From: CAZKEW01 sp964580435
Lineage (GTDB): Bacteria; Acidobacteriota; Aminicenantia; Aminicenantales; UBA8522
DNA: 51,077 nt
Assembly (NCBI GenBank): GCA_964580435.1
Contig: CAZOKP010000011.1
Location: 1-51,077 of the forward strand
Direction of reading: 5' to 3'
Below the pieces are notes generated by a model. It was not told the DNA's origin. It was given only the letters and a program-made list of their open reading frames with translations, and did no database searches. Shown piece by piece: positions 16,563-25,119 of this stretch (its first letter is position 1; each line of letters starts with the position of its first letter). A program made the translations under genes and the position numbers.

Positions 16563-18392
16563 TTATCTCAGATACTTCTTCAGTCTTTCCGCCAGCGCCG
16601 GGTCTACGGTGACGAGGGTCCTGTAGACGTCACGCGCGCTCAGGTTGTCTTTGAGGTTCAAATAGACGATGGCAAGGTTAAACAGGGCCACTCCGTAATC
16701 CGGCCGCAATTCAACGCATTTTTTAAGAGGCTCGAGAGCCGATTCAAAGTCTTTCAGCTGCATATAACCGATGCCTATATTCAGCCACGCATCCGCGTTA
16801 TCGGGGACCAGGGCAACGAAATTCTTAAAGGCAGTGACGGCGTCTTTCCATTTTTTCTGCTTGGAGTAACAGATCCCGATATTGTAATAGGCATAGTCAT
16901 AATCCGTCCTTATGGCCAAAGCCTCCTTGAACGTCGCGATGGCTTCGTCGCATCTGTCGAGTTTCAAATACATAATCCCCAAGTTGTAGACGGCGATCTC
17001 GCTTCTTGGGTTGAACTCGATCACTTTCTTGGAGGCCGCAATCGCATTCTCATAACGGCCGGCGCTGTCGTACATGATGACGATCCGTCCATAATAGGTC
17101 GCGGACTCGGAGGGGTTCAAAACGGCCAGGTTTTCATACGTGGCCTGGGCTTTCTCAAGCTGGCCCATCTTCTCATAGGCCTGGGCCAGCCTGTAATTCA
17201 CATTGATATCCCCGGGCTGCCCTTTCTGAGCCTCCTCGAAAGCGGCAACGGCCTTATCATACTCCCCCAGCTCCATTCGGCAGGTGCCCAAACGGAGATA
17301 ACCCGTCCAGGTGATCTCGGGTTTCGCGTTGATGTATTTTTCATACGCCTCAGCCGCCTTGGCAAAATCCCGCAGCTCTTCGTAGGCATTGCCGATGGCA
17401 AAAAAGGCTTCCTTGTTGGCGCTGTTCAAGGAAACGCCCTTTTCCAGCGCGGCGACCGCATCGCTCCAGCGCTGCATCCGAGAATAGATTTCTCCCAAGC
17501 CAAAATAAGCCCCTGCTCTGCCCGGGTCGAGTTGGACCACCTTGTTAAAGGCAGTAACGGCCGAGGGATAGTCCCGCTGTTGGGAATAAACGGAAGCCAG
17601 AAGAGCATAGGCCTCGGTGGTGGAGGGGTTGATCTTGACGACCCTCTCCAAATATTTCTTGGCGTTCCCCTGGTCGTCGATCAGGCTAAAAATTCGTCCA
17701 GCCAGAAAGGCACCTTCAAAACTGGCAAAATAATCTTCCTTGGCCCAGTCCTTGAACGGCGTTGCCTTTGCCGTCCTGGACAGATTTTTCCATGAGTTGA
17801 CCGGTATTCCAACCCTGGCGACCTTTTCAAGGATGAGCGTGAGGCCGACCGTCTGCCCATCCATAATGAGCAAGGGCCCTCCGTTGAACCCGTCGGGAAC
17901 GGCAAGCGACGGCTCAATGATGGATAGGGTTTCGGAGATTTTGGCGATGTTTCTAACTGTTCCTTCAGAAACCATGATCTCTCCCGACTCGTTGGCTCCG
18001 AGGGCAAAAATCCTGTCTGCCTGCTTCATCTCATCAGAATTGCCCAGAGAGAAGATGGGGACTTTGCCCTTGATCCTGAGCAAGGCCACATCCAGGTTCC
18101 TGTCCACGGCAATAATGCCGTCGACCCTCATCTTCTTCCCTCGGACAGTCGTGGCTTCCACTTCTCCCGCCCCGCTGACAAGGTGGTAACATGTGGCAAT
18201 GACATCCTCGCTCAGGCCGAAGCCGACGCCTTTGGCGATGAGCTCCTTATTTCCTCCATAAACATAGAGAGAGAGCACGCCTTCCTTATTCTGTTCGAAG
18301 AGCTTGGCGGCGTCTTCTGTTTGAGAAAAAAGGAATATTCCGGCGACAAGGAACAAAATGAGAAGACCGATGGCTCGATGATATTTGGTCAT
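16563..18392 (-). CDS. Exported protein: degenerate trypsin-like protease domain plus TPR repeats
   Basis: 609 residues from the ATG at 18392, which has AGGAGG upstream. A signal peptide (ILFLVAGIFLF) leads to a trypsin-like fold: His70 in ATCYHLV and Asp101 in RNLDVALLRI are present, but the catalytic serine motif GNSGG reads GFNGG, putting Asn170 at the serine position. So it is probably proteolytically dead. From about 215 to the end there are roughly ten tetratricopeptide repeats (for example AYYNIGICYSKQKKWKDAVTAF). A role as a periplasmic binding scaffold is the natural inference; partners are unknown. A consensus promoter precedes it, divergent from the GT87 gene. Confidence 0.9.
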   Translation of the reverse strand: MTKYHRAIGLLILFLVAGIFLFSQTEDAAKLFEQNKEGVLSLYVYGGNKELIAKGVGFGLSEDVIATCYHLVSGAGEVEATTVRGKKMRVDGIIAVDRNLDVALLRIKGKVPIFSLGNSDEMKQADRIFALGANESGEIMVSEGTVRNIAKISETLSIIEPSLAVPDGFNGGPLLIMDGQTVGLTLILEKVARVGIPVNSWKNLSRTAKATPFKDWAKEDYFASFEGAFLAGRIFSLIDDQGNAKKYLERVVKINPSTTEAYALLASVYSQQRDYPSAVTAFNKVVQLDPGRAGAYFGLGEIYSRMQRWSDAVAALEKGVSLNSANKEAFFAIGNAYEELRDFAKAAEAYEKYINAKPEITWTGYLRLGTCRMELGEYDKAVAAFEEAQKGQPGDINVNYRLAQAYEKMGQLEKAQATYENLAVLNPSESATYYGRIVIMYDSAGRYENAIAASKKVIEFNPRSEIAVYNLGIMYLKLDRCDEAIATFKEALAIRTDYDYAYYNIGICYSKQKKWKDAVTAFKNFVALVPDNADAWLNIGIGYMQLKDFESALEPLKKCVELRPDYGVALFNLAIVYLNLKDNLSARDVYRTLVTVDPALAERLKKYLR

Positions 18393-18424
18393 TCTCCGTC
18401 CTCCTTTTAAGGCATGATGAGACA

Positions 18425-18453
18425 AATTTACACGTTGCTCCTTATTCTGTCAA
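18425..18453 (-). promoter_or_regulatory. Sigma70-like promoter of the TPR gene
   Basis: On the minus strand a perfect TTGACA (18448-18453) and TAAATT (18425-18430) are 17 bp apart. Predicted start near 18418, leaving about a 25-base leader with AGGAGG. Confidence 0.6.
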
Positions 18454-18495
18454 ATCTTAAATGAAAAATCTTTGAACGCCGGGGCCTTGGGCAGA

Positions 18496-18524
18496 TTGAC
18501 AAAAAGCCGGGTCTCGGTTAGCCT
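18496..18524 (+). promoter_or_regulatory. Possible promoter of the GT87 gene predicting a leaderless mRNA
   Basis: A perfect TTGACA (18496-18501) is followed after 17 bp by TAGCCT (18519-18524), a weak -10. The start point would fall near 18531, two bases before the ATG at 18533, which has no ribosome site. Confidence 0.4.
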
Positions 18525-18532
18525 TGAAGACC

Positions 18533-19681
18533 ATGCCCGTCCGCAAGTCCACTCTGTTTATCCTGTTGCTTCTCCTCGTCTCCTTCTGCCTTATCTTTCT
18601 CCTTAGGGTGAAAAACGAGATGGTGGACTTCGAGGTGAATTATCAGGCAGCAAAGCGGCTCCGGCTGGGGGAGACTCTTTATCGTGCCTCCGACGGACAT
18701 TATCAATTCAAATATATGCCCTTTTCCGCTTTTTTGTACCTGCCGTTCAGCCTGCTTCCCCTCTCCGTTGCCAAGGGGATATGGTACGGGATCAGCCTGG
18801 TGTCTTTGGCCTTGGTCTTTTTTCTCGCCTTAAGGCTGCTCCATCTCGATAAAAAGAAATCCCTGACGATCGGCTTTCTATCATTCCTTATCTTAGCGAG
18901 ATATTTCTTCAGGGAACTTCAGCTTGGGCAGATCAATGCCCTTATCACTTTTCTGCTCCTCCTAATGGTCTCGCTACTCGTCCGAGGAAAAAGCCTCGGG
19001 CGCCGGCAGGCCGGCTCAGGGATATTGCTTGGCTTATCCACTGCGCTCAAACCTTACGCGGCCATCTTCTTCCCGTATTTCATCATCAGGAAAAAAGGAC
19101 TGGCCTTAACATCGGGCATCATTGTCCTGATCGTGGCCCTTCTTGCCCCCTCATTCTTCTACGGCCTCGAGGGAAATTTCAAGGTCCTCGGCGAGTGGCA
19201 GTCTTCCCTTCGCGCATCCACGCCATCTCTTTTCTCCAGCCAAGACAACATTTCTCTGATCGGTTTCTTCACGAAATGGACAAGCCGGCAAAATCTGTCT
19301 TTGACCCTTTATCTCCTTGCTCTTGCCGTCTTGGGGGGGCTAGTTTTTTCTCTCCTTCTCGTGAAAGTCAAGACCCCGCAGCCCGAGATCCTCGATGGCT
19401 TTCTGCTTTTGGGCCTCATTCCCCTCATCTCGCCCCTGGGTTGGGATTATACGCTTCTGTCCTCGGCTCCTGCCGTCATGCTCATCCTTGCCCATTTCGA
19501 TAAATACCGCCCCATATGGAAGGCTTTTCTTGGTCTTAATTTTGCGATCATTGCCTTTTCTTTGTTTGACCTCATGGGAAGAGAGTCATACGCTTCCTTT
19601 ATGTCCTGGTCGGTCATTACGGTCAATTTTCTGGTTCTCATCGGGTTCCTTGCCTATCTCCGGATCAAGGGCCACGCTTGA
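18533..19681 (+). CDS. GT87 / DUF2029 family polytopic membrane glycosyltransferase
   Basis: 382 residues with about nine or ten hydrophobic helices. The first loop carries the family pattern MVDFEVNYQAAKRLRLGETLY, whose Asp is the expected catalytic residue in GT-C enzymes using polyprenyl-phosphate sugars, followed by YMPFSAFLYLPF; GILLGLSTALKPYA is another typical segment. GT87 enzymes include mannosyl- and arabinosyl-type transferases acting outside the inner membrane; donor and acceptor here are unknown. ATG 18533 is preferred over an in-frame TTG at 18524, although neither has a ribosome site; the promoter suggests leaderless initiation. The DUF2085 gene follows after 7 bases. Confidence 0.85.
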   Translation: MPVRKSTLFILLLLLVSFCLIFLLRVKNEMVDFEVNYQAAKRLRLGETLYRASDGHYQFKYMPFSAFLYLPFSLLPLSVAKGIWYGISLVSLALVFFLALRLLHLDKKKSLTIGFLSFLILARYFFRELQLGQINALITFLLLLMVSLLVRGKSLGRRQAGSGILLGLSTALKPYAAIFFPYFIIRKKGLALTSGIIVLIVALLAPSFFYGLEGNFKVLGEWQSSLRASTPSLFSSQDNISLIGFFTKWTSRQNLSLTLYLLALAVLGGLVFSLLLVKVKTPQPEILDGFLLLGLIPLISPLGWDYTLLSSAPAVMLILAHFDKYRPIWKAFLGLNFAIIAFSLFDLMGRESYASFMSWSVITVNFLVLIGFLAYLRIKGHA

Positions 19682-19688
19682 AAATGCC

Positions 19689-20219
19689 ATGCCCGGAAGA
19701 ATGAACAAACCCATTATTCTGACCTATGTTTTTACCGCAATCGGGATTACTGCCTGGCTCGTGGCTATTTTCTGGGCGCCCTATCTACGGAGCCATGCCT
19801 CCCCCTGGGAAAGGTTTGTCTATTCCGTCTTCTCTCCTGTCTGTCATCAGCTTCCCTCCCGGTCTTTCCATATTCTCGGACAGCCGTTGGCCGTCTGCGC
19901 CCGTTGCCTGGGCATCTATGCGGGATTCTTCATTGGAGTCGGGCTCTATCCTTTCCTCAGAGGATTCGACGAGACTTCTTTGCCCAGGACAAGTATTTTT
20001 GTCCTTATTTCCTTTCCTATTGTGACGGACACGCTGGGCAACCTGGTCAGGCTTTGGGAAACACCCAACGCAGTCCGGTTTACCACCGGACTCCTCTGGG
20101 GCTCCCTATTGCCCTTTTATTTCATCACGGGATTGGCCGACCTGTTCCGTAATATCAAAAAGAAGAATGGCTGGCATAGTGCCAGTCCCCGCAACGGCCG
20201 AGCAAACGGCGGTGGGTAG
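19689..20219 (+). CDS. DUF2085 membrane protein
   Basis: 176 residues, start at ATG 19689 (ATG 19701 equally possible; neither has a good ribosome site). DUF2085 is recognised by VCHQLPSRSFHILGQPLAVCARCLGIYAGFFIG, with two CH/CxxC-like cysteine-histidine clusters between helices, which suggest a bound metal or disulfide. There are four to five hydrophobic helices and a basic tail (NIKKKNGWHSASPRNGRANGGG). Function of the family is unknown. It follows the GT87 gene by 7 bases and probably depends on translation coupling with it. Confidence 0.85.
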   Translation: MPGRMNKPIILTYVFTAIGITAWLVAIFWAPYLRSHASPWERFVYSVFSPVCHQLPSRSFHILGQPLAVCARCLGIYAGFFIGVGLYPFLRGFDETSLPRTSIFVLISFPIVTDTLGNLVRLWETPNAVRFTTGLLWGSLLPFYFITGLADLFRNIKKKNGWHSASPRNGRANGGG

Positions 20220-20283
20220 GTTGGCTTTAGCGAGGATGGACGAGGAGGCGCCTTGACAATGCCCCTTCGATTTAAAATAAACC

Positions 20284-20313
20284 TTGAAATCCAAAACTCA
20301 ATCCTCTTAGAAT
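20284..20313 (+). promoter_or_regulatory. Promoter of the 20343 membrane gene
   Basis: TTGAAA (20284-20289), 18 bp, TAGAAT (20308-20313). A second candidate just upstream pairs TTGACA (20253-20258) with AATAAA (20276-20281) at 17 bp. Either would supply a leader containing the GAGGAGGAAGG site before the ATG at 20343. Confidence 0.45.
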
Positions 20314-20342
20314 AAGGACAACCTAATAAATGAGGAGGAAGG

Positions 20343-20873
20343 ATGAGCAACCAGCATAGAGGGATGTTCATACCGGCTCTCGTCGGCGGCGGAGTGGCAG
20401 GAGTGCTCATGGCCATTCCCCTGGTCAACTGTCTCTGCTGCCTCTGGATTATCGGCGGTGCCATGCTAGCCTCTTACCTCCTGGCCAGGAATTCAACGGT
20501 CTCCCTGACATCCGGAGATGGTGCCATTGTCGGCGTCTTTGCCGGCATCATTGCCGCGGTCGTCGATTCCGTTGTCAGCCTCCCTTTCCAGGCATTAAAT
20601 CAACGGTTCTTGCAGAGATTCATGGAACAGCTCTCCCAATTCGCGGAAGACATGCCTTCAGGCTGGGAAAAATGGCTGAAAATGGGAACGGGGAGAATCT
20701 CCCCCGCCTGGTTCCTGCTTGGTTTGGTGATTTCCATGGCCGTCTTCGCGGCGTTCGGCGCATTGGGCGGAGTGATCGGCGCGTCTCTGTTCGGCAAGAA
20801 AAAAACTCTGCCGGTTCAAGGAACGAAAGATGAAACGCCTCAAGGCCCAGGTGATCGTCAACCCGGAGTCTAA
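20343..20873 (+). CDS. Uncharacterised glycine-rich membrane protein
   Basis: 176 residues with an excellent GAGGAGGAAGG ahead of the ATG. It has three or four hydrophobic segments: PALVGGGVAGVLMAIPLVNCLCCLW, a VGVFAGIIAAVVDSVVSLPF helix and a long AWFLLGLVISMAVFAAFGALGGVIGASLF. A charged amphipathic stretch (RFLQRFMEQLSQFAEDMPSGWEKW) separates the last two. The cysteines in CLCC lie in the first helix pair. I do not recognise a named family, though similar four-helix GG-rich proteins are common in this group of bacteria. The downstream lipid kinase starts inside its last 44 bases, so the pair is translationally coupled. Confidence 0.8.
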   Translation: MSNQHRGMFIPALVGGGVAGVLMAIPLVNCLCCLWIIGGAMLASYLLARNSTVSLTSGDGAIVGVFAGIIAAVVDSVVSLPFQALNQRFLQRFMEQLSQFAEDMPSGWEKWLKMGTGRISPAWFLLGLVISMAVFAAFGALGGVIGASLFGKKKTLPVQGTKDETPQGPGDRQPGV

Positions 20874-21765
20874 CCAGGGAAAGACCCGGAAACGCTGGAA
20901 ACAGATCAGAGAGGCGATCAAGAGCCACATCCACGAGTTCAGGTACGAATTCACGGAAAGGCCCTTTCAGGCGATTGACCTTGCCCGGGACGCTATCAAG
21001 GCCGGGTCGGAACTAATCATCGGAGTCGGCGGCGATGGAACGATGAACGAGATCGCCAACGGGTTTTTCGAGGGCAGAAAAATCATCAACCCTGCCACGG
21101 CGCTCGGCGTCCTCCCTTCCGGCACAGGTTCAGACCTTACCAAGAGCCTGAAAATACCCAGCCGACTCAAAGACGCCCTCAAAGTCATCACTCAGGCGCC
21201 CTCTTCCTTGATCGACGTCGGGAGAGTGACTTTCCAGGACCACTCCGGCAAGGAGTCCGAGCGATTTTTCCTGAATGTGGCTGACTTCGGCCTCGGCGGC
21301 GAGGTGGTGAAGCGGGTCAACCAAAACAGGCTGGAGAGAAAAGCTTCCTCCTACGTGCGCTGTCTTGTTTCCGCCATGGTCAACTACAAGAGCAAACCCA
21401 TACGAATCCGCGTCGATGGAAAAGAGCTTCCCGAGGCGGAATATCTTGTCGGCGCCGTGGCCAACGGCAGGATTTTCGGCAAAGGAATGAAGGTCGCCCC
21501 CAGAGCACAGTTGGACGATGGCTTGTTCGACCTTGTCCTGGTCAAAGGAATGAAATTCCTGGAATTCTGCCGTCACGGCTGGAAGATTTTTCTCGGAACG
21601 CACCTCACCCATCCCAAAATAAGTCTGATTTCATGCAGACAGATCGAGGCCCTCGCATTGGGAGAAGGAGACGTGCTTTTGGAGCTGGACGGCGAACAAC
21701 TGGGGCGTCTTCCAGCCACATTCGAAATTGTTCCCCGCCGCCTTCCCATCAAAGGTTACGTCTGA
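20830..21765 (+). CDS. Diacylglycerol/sphingosine-type lipid kinase (YegS/DagK family)
   Basis: 311 residues. The family phosphorylates diacylglycerol or related lipids with ATP. Evidence: VIVNPESNQGK at the N-terminus, the nucleotide motif GVGGDGTMNEIANG near 66-79, the conserved LGVLPSGTGSDLTKSL, then NVADFGLGGEVV and AVANGRIFGKGMKVAPRAQLDDGLFDLVLV. ATG 20830 has AAGGAA eight bases upstream, inside the preceding gene, which it overlaps by 44 bases in another frame. The lipid substrate is not determinable. A link to the membrane-protein neighbours (GT87, DUF2085) in envelope lipid metabolism is inference. Confidence 0.92.
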   Translation: MKRLKAQVIVNPESNQGKTRKRWKQIREAIKSHIHEFRYEFTERPFQAIDLARDAIKAGSELIIGVGGDGTMNEIANGFFEGRKIINPATALGVLPSGTGSDLTKSLKIPSRLKDALKVITQAPSSLIDVGRVTFQDHSGKESERFFLNVADFGLGGEVVKRVNQNRLERKASSYVRCLVSAMVNYKSKPIRIRVDGKELPEAEYLVGAVANGRIFGKGMKVAPRAQLDDGLFDLVLVKGMKFLEFCRHGWKIFLGTHLTHPKISLISCRQIEALALGEGDVLLELDGEQLGRLPATFEIVPRRLPIKGYV

Positions 21766-21794
21766 GATGTCCGGCTGACAAAAGGCGTTGATCC

Positions 21795-22382
21795 CTATGG
21801 GTTATCTTTTCGGATGTTCAAATGGTAGTATGGGTCGTTGGTAAAGATGGCTTTGCCGTCGGGCCCAGTGATCTTCCGGACGGGCGTCCCGCCTTTGATC
21901 CATGGCTCCGAATAGAAGGCCATGACCCTGCGGATATATTCTCTCGTCTCAGGGTAAGGAGGGATGCCTTCATACTTTTTCAAGGCCTCCTGTCCGGCAT
22001 TATAAGCCGCTAAGACAAGTTTGGTCCTGTTCCTGTAAAGCCGGCACAAATCCCTGAGGTATCTGACGCCGCCCATAATGTTCTGTTCGGCGTCGAATCT
22101 ATCCTGGACTCCGTATTGGGTGGCGGTTTCGGGCATGAGCTGCATCAAGCCCGCCGCTCCCTTAGGAGAAACGGCACTGCTGTTATAGGCTGACTCAGCG
22201 GCAATGACGGAGTGGATGAGGTCGGCGGGGACATTGTATTTGCGGCCATAGATTTTGATAATCGGGTCATACCTCTGCTTCATTTCATCTTGAGACTTTG
22301 CATTCACTGGAAAAGGAAAAAGACACAGAGAAAGTAAACCAGCCACCAGGATCCGGTAAAACACTCTCAGCCTTAAAATCAT
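21795..22382 (-). CDS. Lytic transglycosylase, SLT domain
   Basis: 195 residues from ATG 22382, chosen because it opens a clear signal peptide (MILRLRVFYRILVAGLLSLC...VNA); there is no strong ribosome site. The domain is shown by YDPIIKIYGRKYNVPADLIHSVIAAESAYNSSAVSPKGAAGLMQLMPETA with the catalytic Glu in AAES, followed by NIMGGVRYLRDL and the AYNAG motif. It cleaves peptidoglycan glycan strands in the periplasm to 1,6-anhydro products. C-terminal residues (PVRKITGPDGKAIFTNDP) resemble tails of DUF4124-like or SLT proteins. It lies 100 bases downstream of alaS, separated by a hairpin. Confidence 0.92.
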   Translation of the reverse strand: MILRLRVFYRILVAGLLSLCLFPFPVNAKSQDEMKQRYDPIIKIYGRKYNVPADLIHSVIAAESAYNSSAVSPKGAAGLMQLMPETATQYGVQDRFDAEQNIMGGVRYLRDLCRLYRNRTKLVLAAYNAGQEALKKYEGIPPYPETREYIRRVMAFYSEPWIKGGTPVRKITGPDGKAIFTNDPYYHLNIRKDNP

Positions 22383-22440
22383 CAGAATCGCCAAATCCTG
22401 CTCATCCTTGCCTATCTTGCCAAAAAAAAAGGAGCTTGAC

Positions 22441-22463
22441 AATCACCTTTTAGGGTGATTTTT
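22441..22463. terminator. Small hairpin between alaS and the lytic transglycosylase gene
   Basis: AATCACC (22441-22447) pairs with GGTGATT (22454-22460) and is followed on the plus strand by TTT. On the minus strand, the direction of both flanking genes, the U-tract comes only later. A weak attenuator or terminator after alaS is possible. Confidence 0.35.
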
Positions 22464-22482
22464 CGACTTCCGGTTTATCCCT

Positions 22483-25119
22483 TCAGGTCATTTTTTCGAT
22501 GATGGAATAGCTCTTCTCCAAGGCCTGGTTTAAGAATTCTACCTTCTTTCCTCCGGCCTGGGCAAAGTCCGCTCGTCCGCCACCGCCTCCGCCGATGAGC
22601 GGAGCGATCTCACGGATGAGCTGATCAGCCCGGATGCGCTCGACCAGGTCCTGGGTCACAGAGACAACGAGAAAGGCCTTGTCATCTGCAGCAGCACCAA
22701 GGACAACGACCCCCGAGCCGATTTTTTGCTTGAGAGAATCGGCCAGGCCGCGGAGCTCCTCGTTTGTCAAGCCTTCCAGACGCTGTGCCAGGACGGGAAT
22801 CCCGTTGACCTTCCGAATGTTCTCCTGGCCTCCCTGCGCTTCGAGGTGACCGAGCTTCTGCCGTAAAGCTTTGCCCTCTTTATCTTTTTCCTCCAGCTGG
22901 CTCTGCATTTTATCAATGTGGCGGAGTATCTCCTTCCGCGGACTGCTCAAAGCCGTCTGGATATCAATCAACAGCTCGTCCATCTCCTGAGCATAGAGCA
23001 GAGCATCCTCGCCTGTCAGCGCTTCTATCCGGCGCATTCCGGCGGCGATGCTCGATTCAGAGATGACCTTGAACAACCCTATTTCTCCGGTCGCCCGGAC
23101 GTGCACGCCTCCGCAAAGCTCTCTGCTGAAATCCCCGACACGAACCAGCCGCACCTTTTCTCCATACTTCTCTTCGAAGATCGCCATCGCGCCTTCTTTC
23201 AAGCCCTCCTCAAAGGTCGTTAGTTTTGTTTCAACCTTAAGGTTTTCCCTGATTTTCTGGTTGACCAGGCTTTCCACTTTCTGGATCTCTGACCGGCTGA
23301 GAGGAGAAAAATGAGTGAAATCGAACCGCAACCGTCCCTCTGAAACCAGAGATCCTGCTTGCTTGATATGGTCGCCGAGAACCTGGCGGAGGGCGGCATG
23401 AAGGAGATGGGTAGCGGTATGGTTATCGCTGATGGCTTTGCGCCTTGTTGTATCGACGGAGGCATCGACCTTGTCTCCGAGATGCAATTCGCCGGAGATT
23501 ATCCGGACCTGATGGGCGATGACTTCTGGCACGGGGAAGAAGGCGTCCTCGACCAGACCGGAAAAGTGAGGATTCTGAAGCCGGCCTTTATCCCCGACTT
23601 GACCTCCGGCCTGAGCATAAAAGGGCGTGACAGAGAGAACGACCTGTCCGGTCTCCCCTTTCTTAAGCTCCTTTGCTTCTTTCCCGTCCTTGACAATGGC
23701 CAAGACGTCGGCATCGCTCACATGCTCTGTCTCATAGCCCTTGTAAATAACCCGGACTTTTTTCATTCCCCGGTAGGCTTTGAGCTCCTCCGTCTGCGCG
23801 TCTCCCTTCCAGGAGGCCCGGGCCCTCTCTTTTTGTTTCTCCAGTTCGTCGTAGAATCCTTGCTCGTCCACACCCAGGTTCTTTTCCTGGGCCAATTCTT
23901 GAGAAAGGTCGAGAGGAAATCCAAACGTGTCATACAGCTTAAAAATCTCGGGACCGGCCAGCTGGCTTCGGCCTGCCCCCCTGGCCTCCTCGGTGAACTG
24001 CTCAAAGTAGCGCAGGCCTGAAGACAGGGTCAGAGCAAACCGTTCTTCTTCGGAAAGGCAGAGGCGGGAAATATAGGTGATAGAGGTCAAGAGCTCCGGG
24101 TAAGCGTCCTTCATTATATCGGCGACTGTGCTGACAAGCAGGTGAACGAAGGGTTTTTCTATACCCAGAAGATTGCCCTGCCGAAAAGCCCGCCGGATGA
24201 GCCGCCGCAACACATATCCCCTGCCTTCGTTGGAAGGCATGATGCCGTCGCCGATCAAAAAGGTGATGGCTCGGACATGGTCGGCGATAATCCTTACCGA
24301 AATATCCCCCGACTCGTCAGCCGGATATTCTCTTTGGGCCATGTCGCAGATGTCCTTGATCAAAGGATGGAAAAGGTCGGTATCAAAATTGCTCCGCTTT
24401 CGCTGCAGGGCAGCGGCGGTCCGTTCGAGGCCCATCCCGGTATCGATGGACGGAGAAGGGAGAGGGTGCAGCGTCCCGTTCTCAGCCTGGAAATACTGCA
24501 TGAACACCAGGTTCCAGAGCTCGACGAACCGGTCGCTTCCGTTCTCAATCAGCTCGTGGGGATGGCCCTCGTCCAGACCGGGGTCGATATCATAATGGAT
24601 CTCCGAACACGGCCCGCACGGCCCTGTCTCTCCCATGGCCCAGAAATTATCCTTTTTGCCGAACCGGAAAATCCGTTCTTCAGGAACGCCGATATCTGTG
24701 TTCCAGATCCGGAAGGCTTCCTCATCTTCTTCATAAACTGTCGCATAGAGGCGGTCCTTTCTGAGCTTGAAGACTTCCGTGACGAGCTCCCAGGCGAAGG
24801 CGATGGCCTCTTTTTTAAAATAATCTCCAAAAGAAAAATTCCCGAGCATCTCGAAAAAGGTGTGGTGCTTGTTCGTCTTCCCGACCTGTTCCAAGTCGTT
24901 GTGCTTCCCGGAAACACGGAGGCACTTCTGCGCGGAGGCCGCTCTCGTATAGCTCCTTTTTTCCAAACCCAGAAAGATATTCTTGAACTGATTCATCCCG
25001 GCATTGGTAAAAAGAATGGTCGGGTCGGCCTTGGGCAGCAGAGAGGAGCTCGGGACGATCTTATGATTTTTCTTGGAGAAGAAGTCGAGAAAAGCTTCCC
25101 TGATCTCCTGAGCTCTCAT
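22483..25119 (-). CDS. alaS: Alanyl-tRNA synthetase
   Basis: 878 residues, the normal length. It charges tRNA-Ala and edits mischarged serine or glycine. The class II catalytic core starts RAQEIREAFLDFFSKKNHKIVPSSSLLP with FTNAGMNQFK and HHTFFEMLGNFSFGDYFK; the editing domain has the zinc-site HTATHLLHAAL and CGGVHV; the C-Ala region ends with GGGGGGRADFAQAGG. The start overlaps the pilT stop by 4 bases (ATGA), so the two are translationally coupled. Confidence 0.98.
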   Translation of the reverse strand: MRAQEIREAFLDFFSKKNHKIVPSSSLLPKADPTILFTNAGMNQFKNIFLGLEKRSYTRAASAQKCLRVSGKHNDLEQVGKTNKHHTFFEMLGNFSFGDYFKKEAIAFAWELVTEVFKLRKDRLYATVYEEDEEAFRIWNTDIGVPEERIFRFGKKDNFWAMGETGPCGPCSEIHYDIDPGLDEGHPHELIENGSDRFVELWNLVFMQYFQAENGTLHPLPSPSIDTGMGLERTAAALQRKRSNFDTDLFHPLIKDICDMAQREYPADESGDISVRIIADHVRAITFLIGDGIMPSNEGRGYVLRRLIRRAFRQGNLLGIEKPFVHLLVSTVADIMKDAYPELLTSITYISRLCLSEEERFALTLSSGLRYFEQFTEEARGAGRSQLAGPEIFKLYDTFGFPLDLSQELAQEKNLGVDEQGFYDELEKQKERARASWKGDAQTEELKAYRGMKKVRVIYKGYETEHVSDADVLAIVKDGKEAKELKKGETGQVVLSVTPFYAQAGGQVGDKGRLQNPHFSGLVEDAFFPVPEVIAHQVRIISGELHLGDKVDASVDTTRRKAISDNHTATHLLHAALRQVLGDHIKQAGSLVSEGRLRFDFTHFSPLSRSEIQKVESLVNQKIRENLKVETKLTTFEEGLKEGAMAIFEEKYGEKVRLVRVGDFSRELCGGVHVRATGEIGLFKVISESSIAAGMRRIEALTGEDALLYAQEMDELLIDIQTALSSPRKEILRHIDKMQSQLEEKDKEGKALRQKLGHLEAQGGQENIRKVNGIPVLAQRLEGLTNEELRGLADSLKQKIGSGVVVLGAAADDKAFLVVSVTQDLVERIRADQLIREIAPLIGGGGGGRADFAQAGGKKVEFLNQALEKSYSIIEKMT

